Below, piece by piece: positions 54,429 through 63,666 of a stretch of DNA of 64,000 nucleotides. A program made the position numbers and the translations under genes. The first letter of the stretch is position 1; each line of letters starts with the position of its first letter. Origin of the DNA: Cupriavidus necator (GTDB taxonomy: Bacteria; Pseudomonadota; Gammaproteobacteria; Burkholderiales; Burkholderiaceae); the NCBI RefSeq assembly GCF_013141915.1, contig NZ_SROX01000024.1, positions 1-64,000 of the forward strand, written 5' to 3'. The notes under the pieces are model-generated. The model ran no database searches. It saw only the letters and a program-made list of their open reading frames with translations, and was not told where the DNA came from.

Positions 54429-55619
54429 TCATTCAGCCGCCGTGCCGATGAATGCCTTGGTGTGCCGCGCAATCATCAGTTCCTCATCCGTCGGGATCAC
54501 CCATACCGCCACCCGGCTCGATTCTGCGCTGATGCGCCTCGCACCGCTGCCATTCGCCGCCGCATCGACATCGATCCCGAGCCACGCTGCCTGGCGGCAC
54601 ACCCGCTCGCGGATCAAGGCAGCGTGCTCGCCAATCCCCGCGGTGAAGACAAGCGCGTCGAGACCCTGCGCTGCTGCGGCTAGCGAGCCAAGCTCGCGCC
54701 CGATCCGATAGATGAAAAGTTCAACGGCAAGGCGCGCGCGGGGATCGTCGCTGGCCAGCAGCACCCGCATATCACTCGAGACGCCGGAGACGCCGAGCAG
54801 GCCGGATTGCCGATAGATCAAGTCCTCGATGTCGGCCGCGCTCATGCCAAGCTGGTTGATCAGGTACAGGATCACTCCCGGATCGAGGCTGCCGCAGCGC
54901 GTACCCATCGGCAATCCGTCGACCGCGGTGAACCCCATGGTGCTGGCAACGCTGCGGCCGGCCACCAGTGCGCACATGCTGCTGCCATTGCCAAGGTGGG
55001 CCACCACGGTGCGGCCGGCCGCTGCCCTTGCGTCGGTCCCAGGCATGACGCTGGCAATGTACTCGTAGGAAAGCCCGTGGAAGCCATAGCGGCGGATGCC
55101 GCGTTCCGTCATCGACGCCGGTAGCGCAAAGGCTTGGGCGATTTCAGGCTGCGCCCGGTGGAAGGCGGTGTCGAAGCAGGCCACTTGCGGCAGCTCCGGC
55201 CGCCGTTCGGCGAGAATCCGGATTGGCTTGAGGTTGTGCGGCTGATGCAGTGGGGCCAGGGGGCAAAGCGCATCCAGCTCCGCCAGGAGTGGTTCGCTTA
55301 CCCTTTCCGGCCGGGAAAAGCGTAGGCCGCCATGCACCACGCGATGTCCAACGCCCACCAGCGTATGGCCTTCTCCATGGCTCCTCAAAAAGTCCGCCAG
55401 AAAGGCAACGGCACCGCCATGCCCAAGGTTGGTCCCATCGCCCCACTGCCGGGTTTCCACGCTGGTGCCCGAGGCATCCGCCGCCCGAAAGCTCGGCGAC
55501 GTATAGAGCCCGTCGATACTCCCGCGCAGGATCAGTTCGAGTGCGTCGCCCTTGGCATCGTAGGCGCAGTACTTCAGGCTCGAAGAACCGGCGTTCAGGA
55601 CAAGTATTACGTCTGCCAT
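54429..55619 (-). CDS. ackA: Acetate kinase AckA
   Basis: 396-residue ASKHA-fold kinase making acetate and ATP from acetyl phosphate (reversible). Motifs: LVLNAGSSSLKY (N-terminal phosphate loop), VGHRVVHGGLRF (catalytic His region), YGFHGLSYEY, VVAHLGNGSSMCAL, GLPMGTRCGSLDPG and FTAGIGEHAALIRE. Start 55619 follows AGGGATG. Only 4 bp after pta, which with ackA forms the acetyl-CoA to acetate-plus-ATP route, important under oxygen limitation. A fragment of a paralogue lies at 25566. Confidence 0.95.
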   Translation of the reverse strand: MADVILVLNAGSSSLKYCAYDAKGDALELILRGSIDGLYTSPSFRAADASGTSVETRQWGDGTNLGHGGAVAFLADFLRSHGEGHTLVGVGHRVVHGGLRFSRPERVSEPLLAELDALCPLAPLHQPHNLKPIRILAERRPELPQVACFDTAFHRAQPEIAQAFALPASMTERGIRRYGFHGLSYEYIASVMPGTDARAAAGRTVVAHLGNGSSMCALVAGRSVASTMGFTAVDGLPMGTRCGSLDPGVILYLINQLGMSAADIEDLIYRQSGLLGVSGVSSDMRVLLASDDPRARLAVELFIYRIGRELGSLAAAAQGLDALVFTAGIGEHAALIRERVCRQAAWLGIDVDAAANGSGARRISAESSRVAVWVIPTDEELMIARHTKAFIGTAAE

Positions 55620-55623
55620 GTCA

Positions 55624-56562
55624 TCATCCCTGTATCTGCCCGGATTCCCGGCGCGCCTTGGCCACCAGCACCGCCACCGCACATGACGCCAGGCGCGTCA
55701 TGACAGCATCCGCGCGACTGGTCAGGATAATGGGCACCCGTGCCCCCAGCACGATCCCGGCAGCGTCGGCACCGGCCAGGAACGTCAGGCTCTTGGCCAG
55801 CATATTGCCGGCATCAAGGTCTGGTACCAACAGCACGTTCGCCCGACCGGCGACGGGAGAGTCGATCTTCTTGATGCGTGCGGCATCGAGGTTGATAGCG
55901 TTGTCCAGCGCAAGCGGGCCATCGACCACCGCGCCAGTAATCTGGTGCCGGTCAACCATCTTGCACAGCGCCGCAGCCTCCACGGTGGACGGTATCTTCG
56001 GATTGACCGTTTCCATGGCCGAGAGGATGGCGACCCGCACCTCCTTGACCTGGAGTGCATGCGCCAGATCAATGGCGTTCTGGAGGATATCCGCCTTGTC
56101 TTCCAGCGTCGGCGCGATGTTGACCGCGGCGTCGGTAATGATGAGCGCGTCCTCGTGACCGGGGACATCCATGACGAAGCAATGGCTGATCCGCCGCGCC
56201 GTGCGCAAGCCGCTTTCCCCCCTGACCACCGCCCCCATCAGTTCATCGGTGTGCAGGCTTCCCTTCATCAAGGCCTCAGCCTTGCCTTCGCGAACCAGCC
56301 GCACGGCGGCGGCGGCAGCGGCATGGCTGTGCTCGGCATCGATGATGGGATACTGGCTGATATCAATATCATTGGCCTGAGCGATCTCCTGGATACGACC
56401 GCGGGGCCCAACCAGGAGCGGCGCAATCAGGCCCAGTCGCGCGGCCTCCACCGCGCCCTCCAGCGAACTCTGGTCGCACGGATGGACGACTGCCGTGGGC
56501 GTGGGGGGAAGGGACTTGCAGTAGCCGATCAGGCGCTGATACTTCTCATGCATGGCATTCAC
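55624..56562 (-). CDS. pta: Phosphate acetyl/butyryltransferase (short Pta/Ptb type)
   Basis: 312-residue phosphotransacylase, converting acetyl-CoA (or a short acyl-CoA) and phosphate to acyl phosphate. Family segments: PTAVVHPCDQSSLEGAVEAA, ALMKGSLHTDELMGAV, GHEDALIITDAAVNIAPTLE, VDGPLALDNAINLDAA and LVPDLDAGNMLAKSL. It is the short Ptb-like form, not the 700-residue Pta. Start GTG 56562 is chosen because CAGGAG lies 7 bases upstream; ATG 56553 is in frame. Just before ackA, which uses its product. Confidence 0.92.
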   Translation of the reverse strand: MNAMHEKYQRLIGYCKSLPPTPTAVVHPCDQSSLEGAVEAARLGLIAPLLVGPRGRIQEIAQANDIDISQYPIIDAEHSHAAAAAAVRLVREGKAEALMKGSLHTDELMGAVVRGESGLRTARRISHCFVMDVPGHEDALIITDAAVNIAPTLEDKADILQNAIDLAHALQVKEVRVAILSAMETVNPKIPSTVEAAALCKMVDRHQITGAVVDGPLALDNAINLDAARIKKIDSPVAGRANVLLVPDLDAGNMLAKSLTFLAGADAAGIVLGARVPIILTSRADAVMTRLASCAVAVLVAKARRESGQIQG

Positions 56563-56614
56563 GGACTTTCTCCTGCAGGTTGCTGTGGATTTCCATCGAC
56601 GGCGGCACGTGGCG

Positions 56615-58936
56615 CTAGGACGAGGGTCCCACCGGTGGCACCGCTCCACGGCGCGGCCGATCAGGCTTGACCGACAGGGCTGCACGGATACGCAGCAGCA
56701 TCGCGGCTTGCTCGGACGTCGGCGTGCTGCCAAGCAGCCGCTCGTCGTCCCTGAGCTTCTCGGCCAGTGTTAGAAGGTGGGAGCGATCGTTCTGGTCATG
56801 CAGCAGGACCGGCAGCGTCTCGAGTGCCTGTTCCGGCGCATACAGTGTGATGAGTTCCTGCTGGCCACGAACCTGGCGCCATGCCTCCGGGGGCAGTTCC
56901 GGCAGCAGTTCCGCGTAGTCCGTCACCAGCTCTTTGCGTAGCTCGAGCCTGGACAGCGGCAATGGCTCGCCCTGACGCTTAAGCAGGCAGGCCACCCGGG
57001 CGATGGCTTCCGCGTAGCCGCCATCCCGGATCGAAGCTAACGCCGCCTTGACCTCCGGCAGTTCGCGCGGCTCAGTAACCGCCGGCCGGCCGGCATGCGA
57101 CGTCTTGTCCTGCGGCAAGACCGACAACATGTTCGCGTACACGTTGAAGAAGGCGGCTTCCGTCATCGCATCGCGCACGGCACGATAGGCGTCGAGGCCG
57201 GCGCTGAGCACTTCCGCGCCTGCCTGCTCTCGCTGGCGCAGCGGATGGTCATCGTCCAGCGCCTGCCGGTTAGACTTGATCGCATTGGCAGCCGCACCTA
57301 GCCAGCCCATCCAGGGATTCAGATCGGAAAACGCCCAGTTCTGCATCCTTAGCGGATGGAACTCTCGCAGCATGCGTGCCGTCGTTTCGTTCGACATGGC
57401 TTGCACGTACGGCTGGGCGAACAGTTCATAGGCGCGCTGGTTGAATTCGGAGACGGCAGCAACGGCCTCGAACGGCCTCTCGTCGGCGCGCTCGAAGCGG
57501 TTGAGCCTTTGCGCGATCTCTTCGAGAGAATGCTCGCGGAATTTGACCTCGTACTCGACGCCATCGCCGGACTTCCGCTCATGGATCACCATGCCGTAAA
57601 GACCCGGCGCCAACAATTCGATGCTCTGCAGCACGGAAACAATCTGCGCGTGTTCCTTCTGTGCGACCTTACCGGAAACGAAGATGCCGAGGTGGCCGAC
57701 ATCCTGGTGCATCATCCCGACGATGACCTGCCCCCGGGCCTTGATTTCCTCGGTGCTTCCATAGACATCCACCACCCAGGTGAATGCCTGTTGCGGCGGC
57801 GTGATGTTGTCACCCATTGAGGCAAACAACACGATGGGAGCCTTGATGTCGCGCAGATCAAAGCCCTTGCCGCCGGCATCCTTGACATCGCCGCTCCAGA
57901 GCTTGTTGCCCACGAAGAGGTTACGCGTGATCCATTCGATTTCTTCGCGGTTCATCAGATAATAGCCGCCCCACCAGTGCTCGAACTCCAAGAAGCGCGG
58001 CGGCTCGGTATCGGCCTTGCGGTACAGGTTGTAGTACTTGTCCCACAAGCTGTTGGCCGGATTCAGGTTCTCGAAATTCTGGACCAGCCAGGCACCGTCG
58101 AACTTGCCGTCGCCGAGATCCGCCGTCAGGGACGCCAGCCATGTCCCGCCTAGCAGGCCGCCCGAGTAGCGCATCGGGTTGTCGCCTTCGCCCGCGGTCC
58201 AGGCACCGCCCCAGTAAGACATCGGCGCGCCGTTGATGACAATGGGCCCGGTGTCGTCCGGATCCGACGCCGCGAGCATCATGGCGGCCCAGCCTCCCTG
58301 ACAGTTGCCGATAATCGCCGGCTTCTGGCTGTCAGGATGCAACGCACGCACCTTCTTGATGAACTGCTGTTCCGCTTCACATACGTCCAGAAGCGTTTGC
58401 CCGGGCTCCGGGTCGCGGAAGAAGATGACGAAATAGACCGGGTGGCCCGCGCGCAGTGCCACGCCGACTTGGGAGTCGTCCTTGAAGCCGCCAATGCCAG
58501 GTCCGTGCCCTGCACGCGGATCGATGATGACGTAGGGGCGACGGCGATTGTCGATCGTGACGCCCTCCGGCGGTGTGATCTTAAGGAGCGCATAGTTGAC
58601 GGGCCGCGCGAAGCTGCGTCCATCCAGCACGGTCTCGTACTCAAAATGCAGAACCGGCTTGAGGCCTTGCACCGCATTCTCGACAAAGTTGTTGCCCCGC
58701 TGTCGTATCGTGTCCCAGAACAGAATGGCACGCTGCATGCTGTCAACCGCGTAGGCATAGGCGTTCATCGGATCCGCCGCGGCCAGCCAGCCAGCCGGCG
58801 TAGCCGGGTCTCCGGTCATGGCTTGCTGCGCCCGTTTGTTGAAGGCCTCTTGCGCGTTCCTGAGGCGCTTTTGCAGCACTACGCTTGTCTTCACGCCCAC
58901 GTCGCGGGCGTGAGCCAGTTTCTGTCCTGTATCCAT
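56615..58936 (-). CDS. DUF3141 protein (PHA synthase/hydrolase-like)
   Basis: 773-residue protein of the DUF3141 family, distantly related to PHA synthases. An alpha/beta-hydrolase core is visible: PYVIIDPRAGHGPGIGGFKD, a nucleophile-like PAIIGNCQGGWAAMM (G-x-C-x-G-G, Cys rather than Ser, about residue 214), APIVLFASMGDNITPP (acid) and MHQDVGHLGIFVSG (His, about 432), that is, the full triad order of PHA synthases. A long C-terminal helical extension of about 320 residues follows. Function not established for the family; the Cys box suggests acyl transfer. Start 58936 has TGGAGG close upstream. First gene of the pta-ackA-fabI operon, and presumably part of its low-oxygen carbon handling. Confidence 0.9.
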   Translation of the reverse strand: MDTGQKLAHARDVGVKTSVVLQKRLRNAQEAFNKRAQQAMTGDPATPAGWLAAADPMNAYAYAVDSMQRAILFWDTIRQRGNNFVENAVQGLKPVLHFEYETVLDGRSFARPVNYALLKITPPEGVTIDNRRRPYVIIDPRAGHGPGIGGFKDDSQVGVALRAGHPVYFVIFFRDPEPGQTLLDVCEAEQQFIKKVRALHPDSQKPAIIGNCQGGWAAMMLAASDPDDTGPIVINGAPMSYWGGAWTAGEGDNPMRYSGGLLGGTWLASLTADLGDGKFDGAWLVQNFENLNPANSLWDKYYNLYRKADTEPPRFLEFEHWWGGYYLMNREEIEWITRNLFVGNKLWSGDVKDAGGKGFDLRDIKAPIVLFASMGDNITPPQQAFTWVVDVYGSTEEIKARGQVIVGMMHQDVGHLGIFVSGKVAQKEHAQIVSVLQSIELLAPGLYGMVIHERKSGDGVEYEVKFREHSLEEIAQRLNRFERADERPFEAVAAVSEFNQRAYELFAQPYVQAMSNETTARMLREFHPLRMQNWAFSDLNPWMGWLGAAANAIKSNRQALDDDHPLRQREQAGAEVLSAGLDAYRAVRDAMTEAAFFNVYANMLSVLPQDKTSHAGRPAVTEPRELPEVKAALASIRDGGYAEAIARVACLLKRQGEPLPLSRLELRKELVTDYAELLPELPPEAWRQVRGQQELITLYAPEQALETLPVLLHDQNDRSHLLTLAEKLRDDERLLGSTPTSEQAAMLLRIRAALSVKPDRPRRGAVPPVGPSS

Positions 58937-59243
58937 GCTGGCCTCCACTAAAGGCATCGTCGAAAAATGAGGCTTGGCCTCCGATTCACGACGAATTGGA
59001 CCAACTTCCAATCTCCGCCCTTACGGGAAACTTTACGTCTCGGGGCGCCGACACCGGCGATTTCCCCCTTGCCGTACCGATTGCGGTGGCTTGTCCTGGT
59101 GCATGCGTATCGTCCACGCGAGTATCGGGTGGTGCCCATACAGCCGCCGTTGTCGCCAGCACGACAGCCGCGAGAAGGCGTAGTCATGCCTTTCGCCTTC
59201 AGCGTGAATGATGAAGTGTCAATGAAAACGGGCTGCCCGCGGT
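58937..59243. other. Promoter region of the DUF3141-pta-ackA-fabI operon
   Basis: 307-bp gap. No gene supported and no Anr/FNR-type box (TTGAT-N4-ATCAA) that I can see by eye, even though the operon content suggests oxygen control. Confidence 0.4.
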
Positions 59244-59498
59244 TCAGCCGAAGCGCTCTCTGAGTACCTGTGCGCTAAGCTGTTTCCCTTTCCAGTACAT
59301 ACCGTGAATACGGCTTCTCAGCTTGTCCAAGGCATCACTGTCCAGCGAGTCAAAGGTCAACCTGGCAGCAGGCCTACTGCCGTCCCCGTCGAGATACTCG
59401 ATGTCGTTGAATTCCGGCAATCCATACTTGACCAGGAACGCACGGATTTCCTCCTCAGTCGTATCCGGATCGACGTTTGCTAGCAACAAGACAGACAT
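59244..59498 (-). CDS. Small RRM-like RNA-binding protein
   Basis: 84-residue protein with the layout of a bacterial RNA recognition motif: SVLLLANVDPDTTEEEIRAF (strand 1 and helix 1), YGLPEFNDIEYLDGDG, AARLTFDSLDSDALDKLRSR and a final strand GKQLSAQVLRERF. The typical aromatic RNP1 residues are only partly kept (LTF). Strong ribosome site GGGAGGAAAC before ATG 59498. Same strand as the DUF3141 operon, 307 bp upstream of it. Possibly an RNA chaperone for stress conditions; unproven. Confidence 0.75.
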   Translation of the reverse strand: MSVLLLANVDPDTTEEEIRAFLVKYGLPEFNDIEYLDGDGSRPAARLTFDSLDSDALDKLRSRIHGMYWKGKQLSAQVLRERFG

Positions 59499-60409
59499 GT
59501 TTCCTCCCTAAGCGTGTACGTACATCATGGAAAGACTGAAACCTATCTGCCACTGCGTTCGAATTGGCCAAAAATGCGATACCGGAATTCCAACCAGGCC
59601 GATGAACACGCTGTGGTTAAGGGTGGAGTGAATACTCTATGTGTAACCATCGGCGGTTCCAAGATGAAATTTTGCGGCGCCGAATAGGAAAAAACTTGAG
59701 CCTGGCACACGCGGCCGATTGATCACTTCAAGGCAGAAGCTGCGCAGAGTGCGAAGTCGTTGTGGCTCCAAGTTGCCACAACGATGGCGCGTACCAGCCT
59801 GCTTGGTAGCGAACGATTACAGCCACTCAGGAGCGATTCGCAACTGGCATGGAACAACACGACGCGGCGATGACTTGATGGCTACATGCAGGGCGAAGTC
59901 CAACCCGGTGCCATCCTTGATGGTTTGTGCCGCTCCGACCTGTAGGGATCGGAGTCTCTAACGCCGCCCGCAACCTAGACCGCCAAAGGTACTCGCCTCG
60001 CGCGCCAACTCCAAAGCCGCAACTCCGTCATGATCCCGATCCCAGGCTCGAGTTTCCCCGATCGACGTCGCACTGCATGGTATTGCCGTCACCACCTAGT
60101 CCGAAAGCGTTGTCCCGCCTTCCGTCGCATCACGCCCGCGAAAGCCGTTGCGGCTCGATGCGCCGGCGGTGCTTCGGCCAAACTCCCTAGCGGGTTGCAT
60201 TGTCGCGATAGGCAAGCCCGTTCCGGGGCCGCGCGTCATGTGGGGGACACTGCGCTGCGACAACAAAGCAACGTGCGCGTGGACGTGCACTTCTGACGTT
60301 TAAAGGAATTCTTATTTCTGCTTCGAAAAGATTTCATAGGTGTCAGCGGGGCGTACGACTAAAGTTGGCGGACGATAGAGAGCACCAGTTGCCCGGCTTC
60401 CCTCGTGAG
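59499..60409. other. Long gene-poor region
   Basis: About 910 bp without a recognisable gene. Open frames at 59719-59961 and 59927-60190 (plus) lack ribosome sites, known motifs or consistent codon use. The next stretch to the right contains a decayed DUF2950 gene, so part of this DNA may be older debris of the same locus. Confidence 0.4.
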
Positions 60410-60725
60410 AGGACGCAACATCCGTATGGCGCTCGAACTGACCGGTAAAGACGACGACTGGACATAGCAGATTCCGCTGGTAAAGACGAAAAAGGGGCGG
60501 CAATTCGATACGCGCGCGGGGTTGAGCAAATGCGTGTGCGCCGCATCGGCCGCAACGAACTGGCGGTGATGCAGACCTTACTGGCCGATTGCGATGCGCA
60601 GAACGACTATGCGCCGATGAACCGGCGACGAGCGGTGTGTCGCTGTACGCCGCAAAGCTGCCCAGTTCGCCTGGCAAGCGCGATGGCCTGTACTGGCCGA
60701 AAGCCCGGCGAACCGCAAAGCCCCC
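60410..60725 (+). pseudogene. Decayed DUF2950 family gene
   Basis: Fragments in three frames follow the order of DUF2950 proteins: LTGKDDDWT-stop-QIPLVK with GRQFDTRAGLS (about 60434-60525, one internal stop), then RRIGRNELAVMQTLLADCDAQNDYA (about 60538-60609), then VSLYAAKLPSSPGKRDGLYW (about 60638-60700). The intact family reads W-x-x-P-I-P-L-V-K, F-D-T-R-A-G, RRIGRNELAxxQ and YAxKLxSxPGKRDGLYWP. So at least one stop codon and two frameshifts have inactivated it. The N-terminal half is missing. Confidence 0.7.
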
Positions 60726-60804
60726 CGGACCGTCATCGTCGAAGCGCTGTGCGATGCCATCGCCACCCGCTTGTGGACATCCACCCGTACAGCGGAGAAA
60801 CGAC

Positions 60805-63561
60805 ATGGCTGTAACTGAAGCAACGACACCAAAGTTCGAACTCAATCAGTTCTTCTCGGCCTGGGACGCTCGGGTCGACCGCTGGCGCGTCCTCAACCGT
60901 ATCGCGCGCAACCTGGCGGCCGAAGGAGCGAGCAATGCTGATGATATGCGCCGGCAAGCCAAGACTGTGTTGGACGAAGTCCAGCCGATCGAAGAGCTGA
61001 ACGCCTACCCCGGACTGCACTTGTTTGCGCAAGTGCAGGAGCGCCTGTCGGAAGGGGATTGGGTTGGCCTGGAACGCATCGTCCAGCGCATCAGTGGCGC
61101 GTTACTTTCCAATAGCTATCGGGACGACAGAGAGGCCTGGGTTGCCGACGACGACGGTGAGTCGCGCCTTCCGGATCTCCTGCCACCATCGATCGGCCGT
61201 GGACAGAGCCGCAAACCGTATTTCGAGGTGCTGCTGGTGGCGGCCGGCGAGCGCTCGACCTGGCCTGATTTGCGTGACACCTTCCGCCGGCTGCGGCGCG
61301 ATGACGATCAATTCATCTATGAAACGGTCGTGGTCGGCAATTTTGAAGACGCGCTGCTGGCAGCCATATTCAACTGCAATCTTCAGTCGGTCGTGATTGT
61401 CGATGGCTTCGGCTTCGCGTCGCAATACACCTCACCGGCATTGCGCGACATCATTGTGCGCAATACGCCGACAGGGACCGGAGCGGCCATGGTGGATATG
61501 GGTACTGCGCTGGCCAACCTGCTGCGGGGCCTGCGCCCCGAGCTCGATGTGTTCCTGTCCACAGACCGCGACGTTGGTCATCTTGCCGGCTCCGAGGAGG
61601 CCGCGCCGCTGCGCCGGATATTCTATGGCGCGGAGGAACCCATGGAAGTCCATCTTGCCATTCTGGACGGCATCAAGGACCGCTACGACACGCCGTATTT
61701 CGACAATCTGAAGCACTACGCGGCACGGCCGATCGGTACCTTTCACGCGCTGCCAATCGCCCGAGGCAAGTCCATCTTCAAGTCGAACTGGATTCGCGAC
61801 ATGGGTGAGTTCTATGGCGCCAATCTGTTTCTCGCGGAGTCATGCGCCACCACCGGCGGGCTGGACAGCCTGCTGGAGCCAGCCGGCAATATCAAGGTGG
61901 CGCAGGACAAAGCTGCGCGGGCATTCGGCGGCGACCGGTCCTTCTTCGTCACGAATGGTACCTCGACCGCCAACAAGATCGTCCACCAGGCGCTGCTCAC
62001 GCCGGGTGACATCGTCCTGATCGACCGCGACTGCCACAAATCGCACCACTACGGCATTGTCCTGGCCGGTGCGCAGCCGCTCTACATCGATGCCTACCCG
62101 CTCACTCAATATTCGATGTACGGCAGCCTGGCAATCCGCCCCATCAAGCAGGCGCTGCTGGCGCTCAAGGCCGAAGGCAAGCTCGACCGGGCGAAGATGC
62201 TGGTGCTGACCAATTGCACGTTTGACGGCCACATCGCCAACGTGGAACAGACCATGCTGGAGTGCCTGGCCATCAAGCCGGATCTCATCTTCCTGTGGGA
62301 CGAGGCGTGGTTCGGCTTTGCCCGATTCTCGCCGCTGCTTCGCATGCGCACCGCGATGGGGGGAGCGGCCAAGTTGCGCGAGCTGATGCATGATTCGGCC
62401 TATCGGGAAAAGTACGAAGCCTTTAAGGCATCGCTCGATGGCATCGGCGACACCGATGCACGACGGCTCGACATGCCATTGCTGCCTGACCCGGACCAGG
62501 TGAAGGTACGCGTCTATGAGACAGAGTCAATCCACAAGTCAATGTCGTCCTTGCGCCAGGGTTCGATCATTGTGGTGGCCGACCAGCAATTCCACACCGT
62601 CGAGGCACAGTTCAAGGAAGCCTTCTTCACGCATACCTCGACATCGCCGAACCTGCAGATCATTGCCTCCATCGATGTGGCCCGGCGGCAAATGGAACTC
62701 GAAGGCTATGAGCTGGTGCAGCGCGCGCTGCAACTGGCCATCGAGATCCGCAAGGAGATCAATATTCATCCGCTGATCTCAAAGTACTTCCATGCCGCAA
62801 CCCCGGCGGACATGATTCCGGCGGAGTATCGCGTTTCCGGATTTGCCGATTACGGCATGCCGGGCAGCACCGTCGCGGATGCTACCCAGGCCTTGCGCGC
62901 CGACGAATTCTTTCTCGATCCGACACGCATCACATTGCTTTGCGGCAACGCGGGCTACGACGGCACCCGCTTCAAGGGACTGCTCGCCGAATCCTACGAT
63001 ATCCAGGTCAACAAGACATCACGTAACAGCGTCCTGGTACAGATCAATATTAACAATACCCGCAGTGACTTGGCGCACCTGATCAAGGCGCTGGCAGATA
63101 TCTCCCGCGGGCTGGAGCGTGAATGGGAAGAGGGCGGCGACGAGGAGCGAGCCAGTTTCCAGGCTCGCGTGAAGGGACTGGTTGAGGATGTGCCCCATCT
63201 GCCGGACTTCAGCCGCTTCCATAACGCCCTGCGCAAGAACAGCGAGAGCGCAACGTCGGAAGGCGACATGCGTGCCGCCTACTACCTGGCCTATGACCCG
63301 CAGGCTTGCGAGTGCATCCGCCTGAATGATCCCCGTATCGACGAGCGGCTGACGAATGGCCCGGAACTAGTTTCCGCCAAGTTCGTTATTCCCTATCCAC
63401 CAGGCTTTCCAATCATGGTTCCGGGCCAGGTGATCACGCCAGAAACCATTGCCTTCATGCGCAAGCTTGATGTGAAAGAGATCCACGGATTCAACGCAAC
63501 GCGCGGCCTTGAGCTGCTTAAGCCTGAAGCGCTAGACGCGATGAAACGAGAATCGGGCTGA
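60805..63561 (+). CDS. Large PLP-dependent Orn/Lys/Arg decarboxylase
   Basis: 918-residue fold-type I decarboxylase of the inducible (CadA/AdiA/SpeF) family, removing CO2 from a basic amino acid and consuming a proton, which raises pH. PLP site: RSFFVTNGTSTANKIVHQAL, DRDCHKSHHYGIVLAGAQPL, LIFLWDEAWFGFARF and SIHKSMSSLRQGS with the Schiff-base Lys578. The C-terminal domain ends with PPGFPIMVPGQVI. The usual length is 710-760; this protein is about 160 longer, mainly in the N-terminal (wing-like) region and in an insert after WDEAWFGFARF. Start ATG 60805 follows CGGAGAAACG. 105 bp upstream of aspT, with which it probably forms a decarboxylation-antiport system. Substrate specificity cannot be read. 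Confidence 0.88.
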   Translation: MAVTEATTPKFELNQFFSAWDARVDRWRVLNRIARNLAAEGASNADDMRRQAKTVLDEVQPIEELNAYPGLHLFAQVQERLSEGDWVGLERIVQRISGALLSNSYRDDREAWVADDDGESRLPDLLPPSIGRGQSRKPYFEVLLVAAGERSTWPDLRDTFRRLRRDDDQFIYETVVVGNFEDALLAAIFNCNLQSVVIVDGFGFASQYTSPALRDIIVRNTPTGTGAAMVDMGTALANLLRGLRPELDVFLSTDRDVGHLAGSEEAAPLRRIFYGAEEPMEVHLAILDGIKDRYDTPYFDNLKHYAARPIGTFHALPIARGKSIFKSNWIRDMGEFYGANLFLAESCATTGGLDSLLEPAGNIKVAQDKAARAFGGDRSFFVTNGTSTANKIVHQALLTPGDIVLIDRDCHKSHHYGIVLAGAQPLYIDAYPLTQYSMYGSLAIRPIKQALLALKAEGKLDRAKMLVLTNCTFDGHIANVEQTMLECLAIKPDLIFLWDEAWFGFARFSPLLRMRTAMGGAAKLRELMHDSAYREKYEAFKASLDGIGDTDARRLDMPLLPDPDQVKVRVYETESIHKSMSSLRQGSIIVVADQQFHTVEAQFKEAFFTHTSTSPNLQIIASIDVARRQMELEGYELVQRALQLAIEIRKEINIHPLISKYFHAATPADMIPAEYRVSGFADYGMPGSTVADATQALRADEFFLDPTRITLLCGNAGYDGTRFKGLLAESYDIQVNKTSRNSVLVQININNTRSDLAHLIKALADISRGLEREWEEGGDEERASFQARVKGLVEDVPHLPDFSRFHNALRKNSESATSEGDMRAAYYLAYDPQACECIRLNDPRIDERLTNGPELVSAKFVIPYPPGFPIMVPGQVITPETIAFMRKLDVKEIHGFNATRGLELLKPEALDAMKRESG

Positions 63562-63666
63562 TCTTTGTCGCGCACGTAGTCATCTGTATTCCGCAGGAAT
63601 TGCCGGATGGACTGATGCAGGGAAAGCACCCGACTTCACCTGTCCATCGCTAACCGGAGGAGCGCT

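Noticed and set aside
59720..59745. TTGAT-like box resembling an FNR/Anr site
   Set aside because: The second half-site does not match at the required spacing.
60312..60845. 177-codon minus-strand frame
   Set aside because: Antisense to the DUF2950 relic and to the decarboxylase start, and lacks features.
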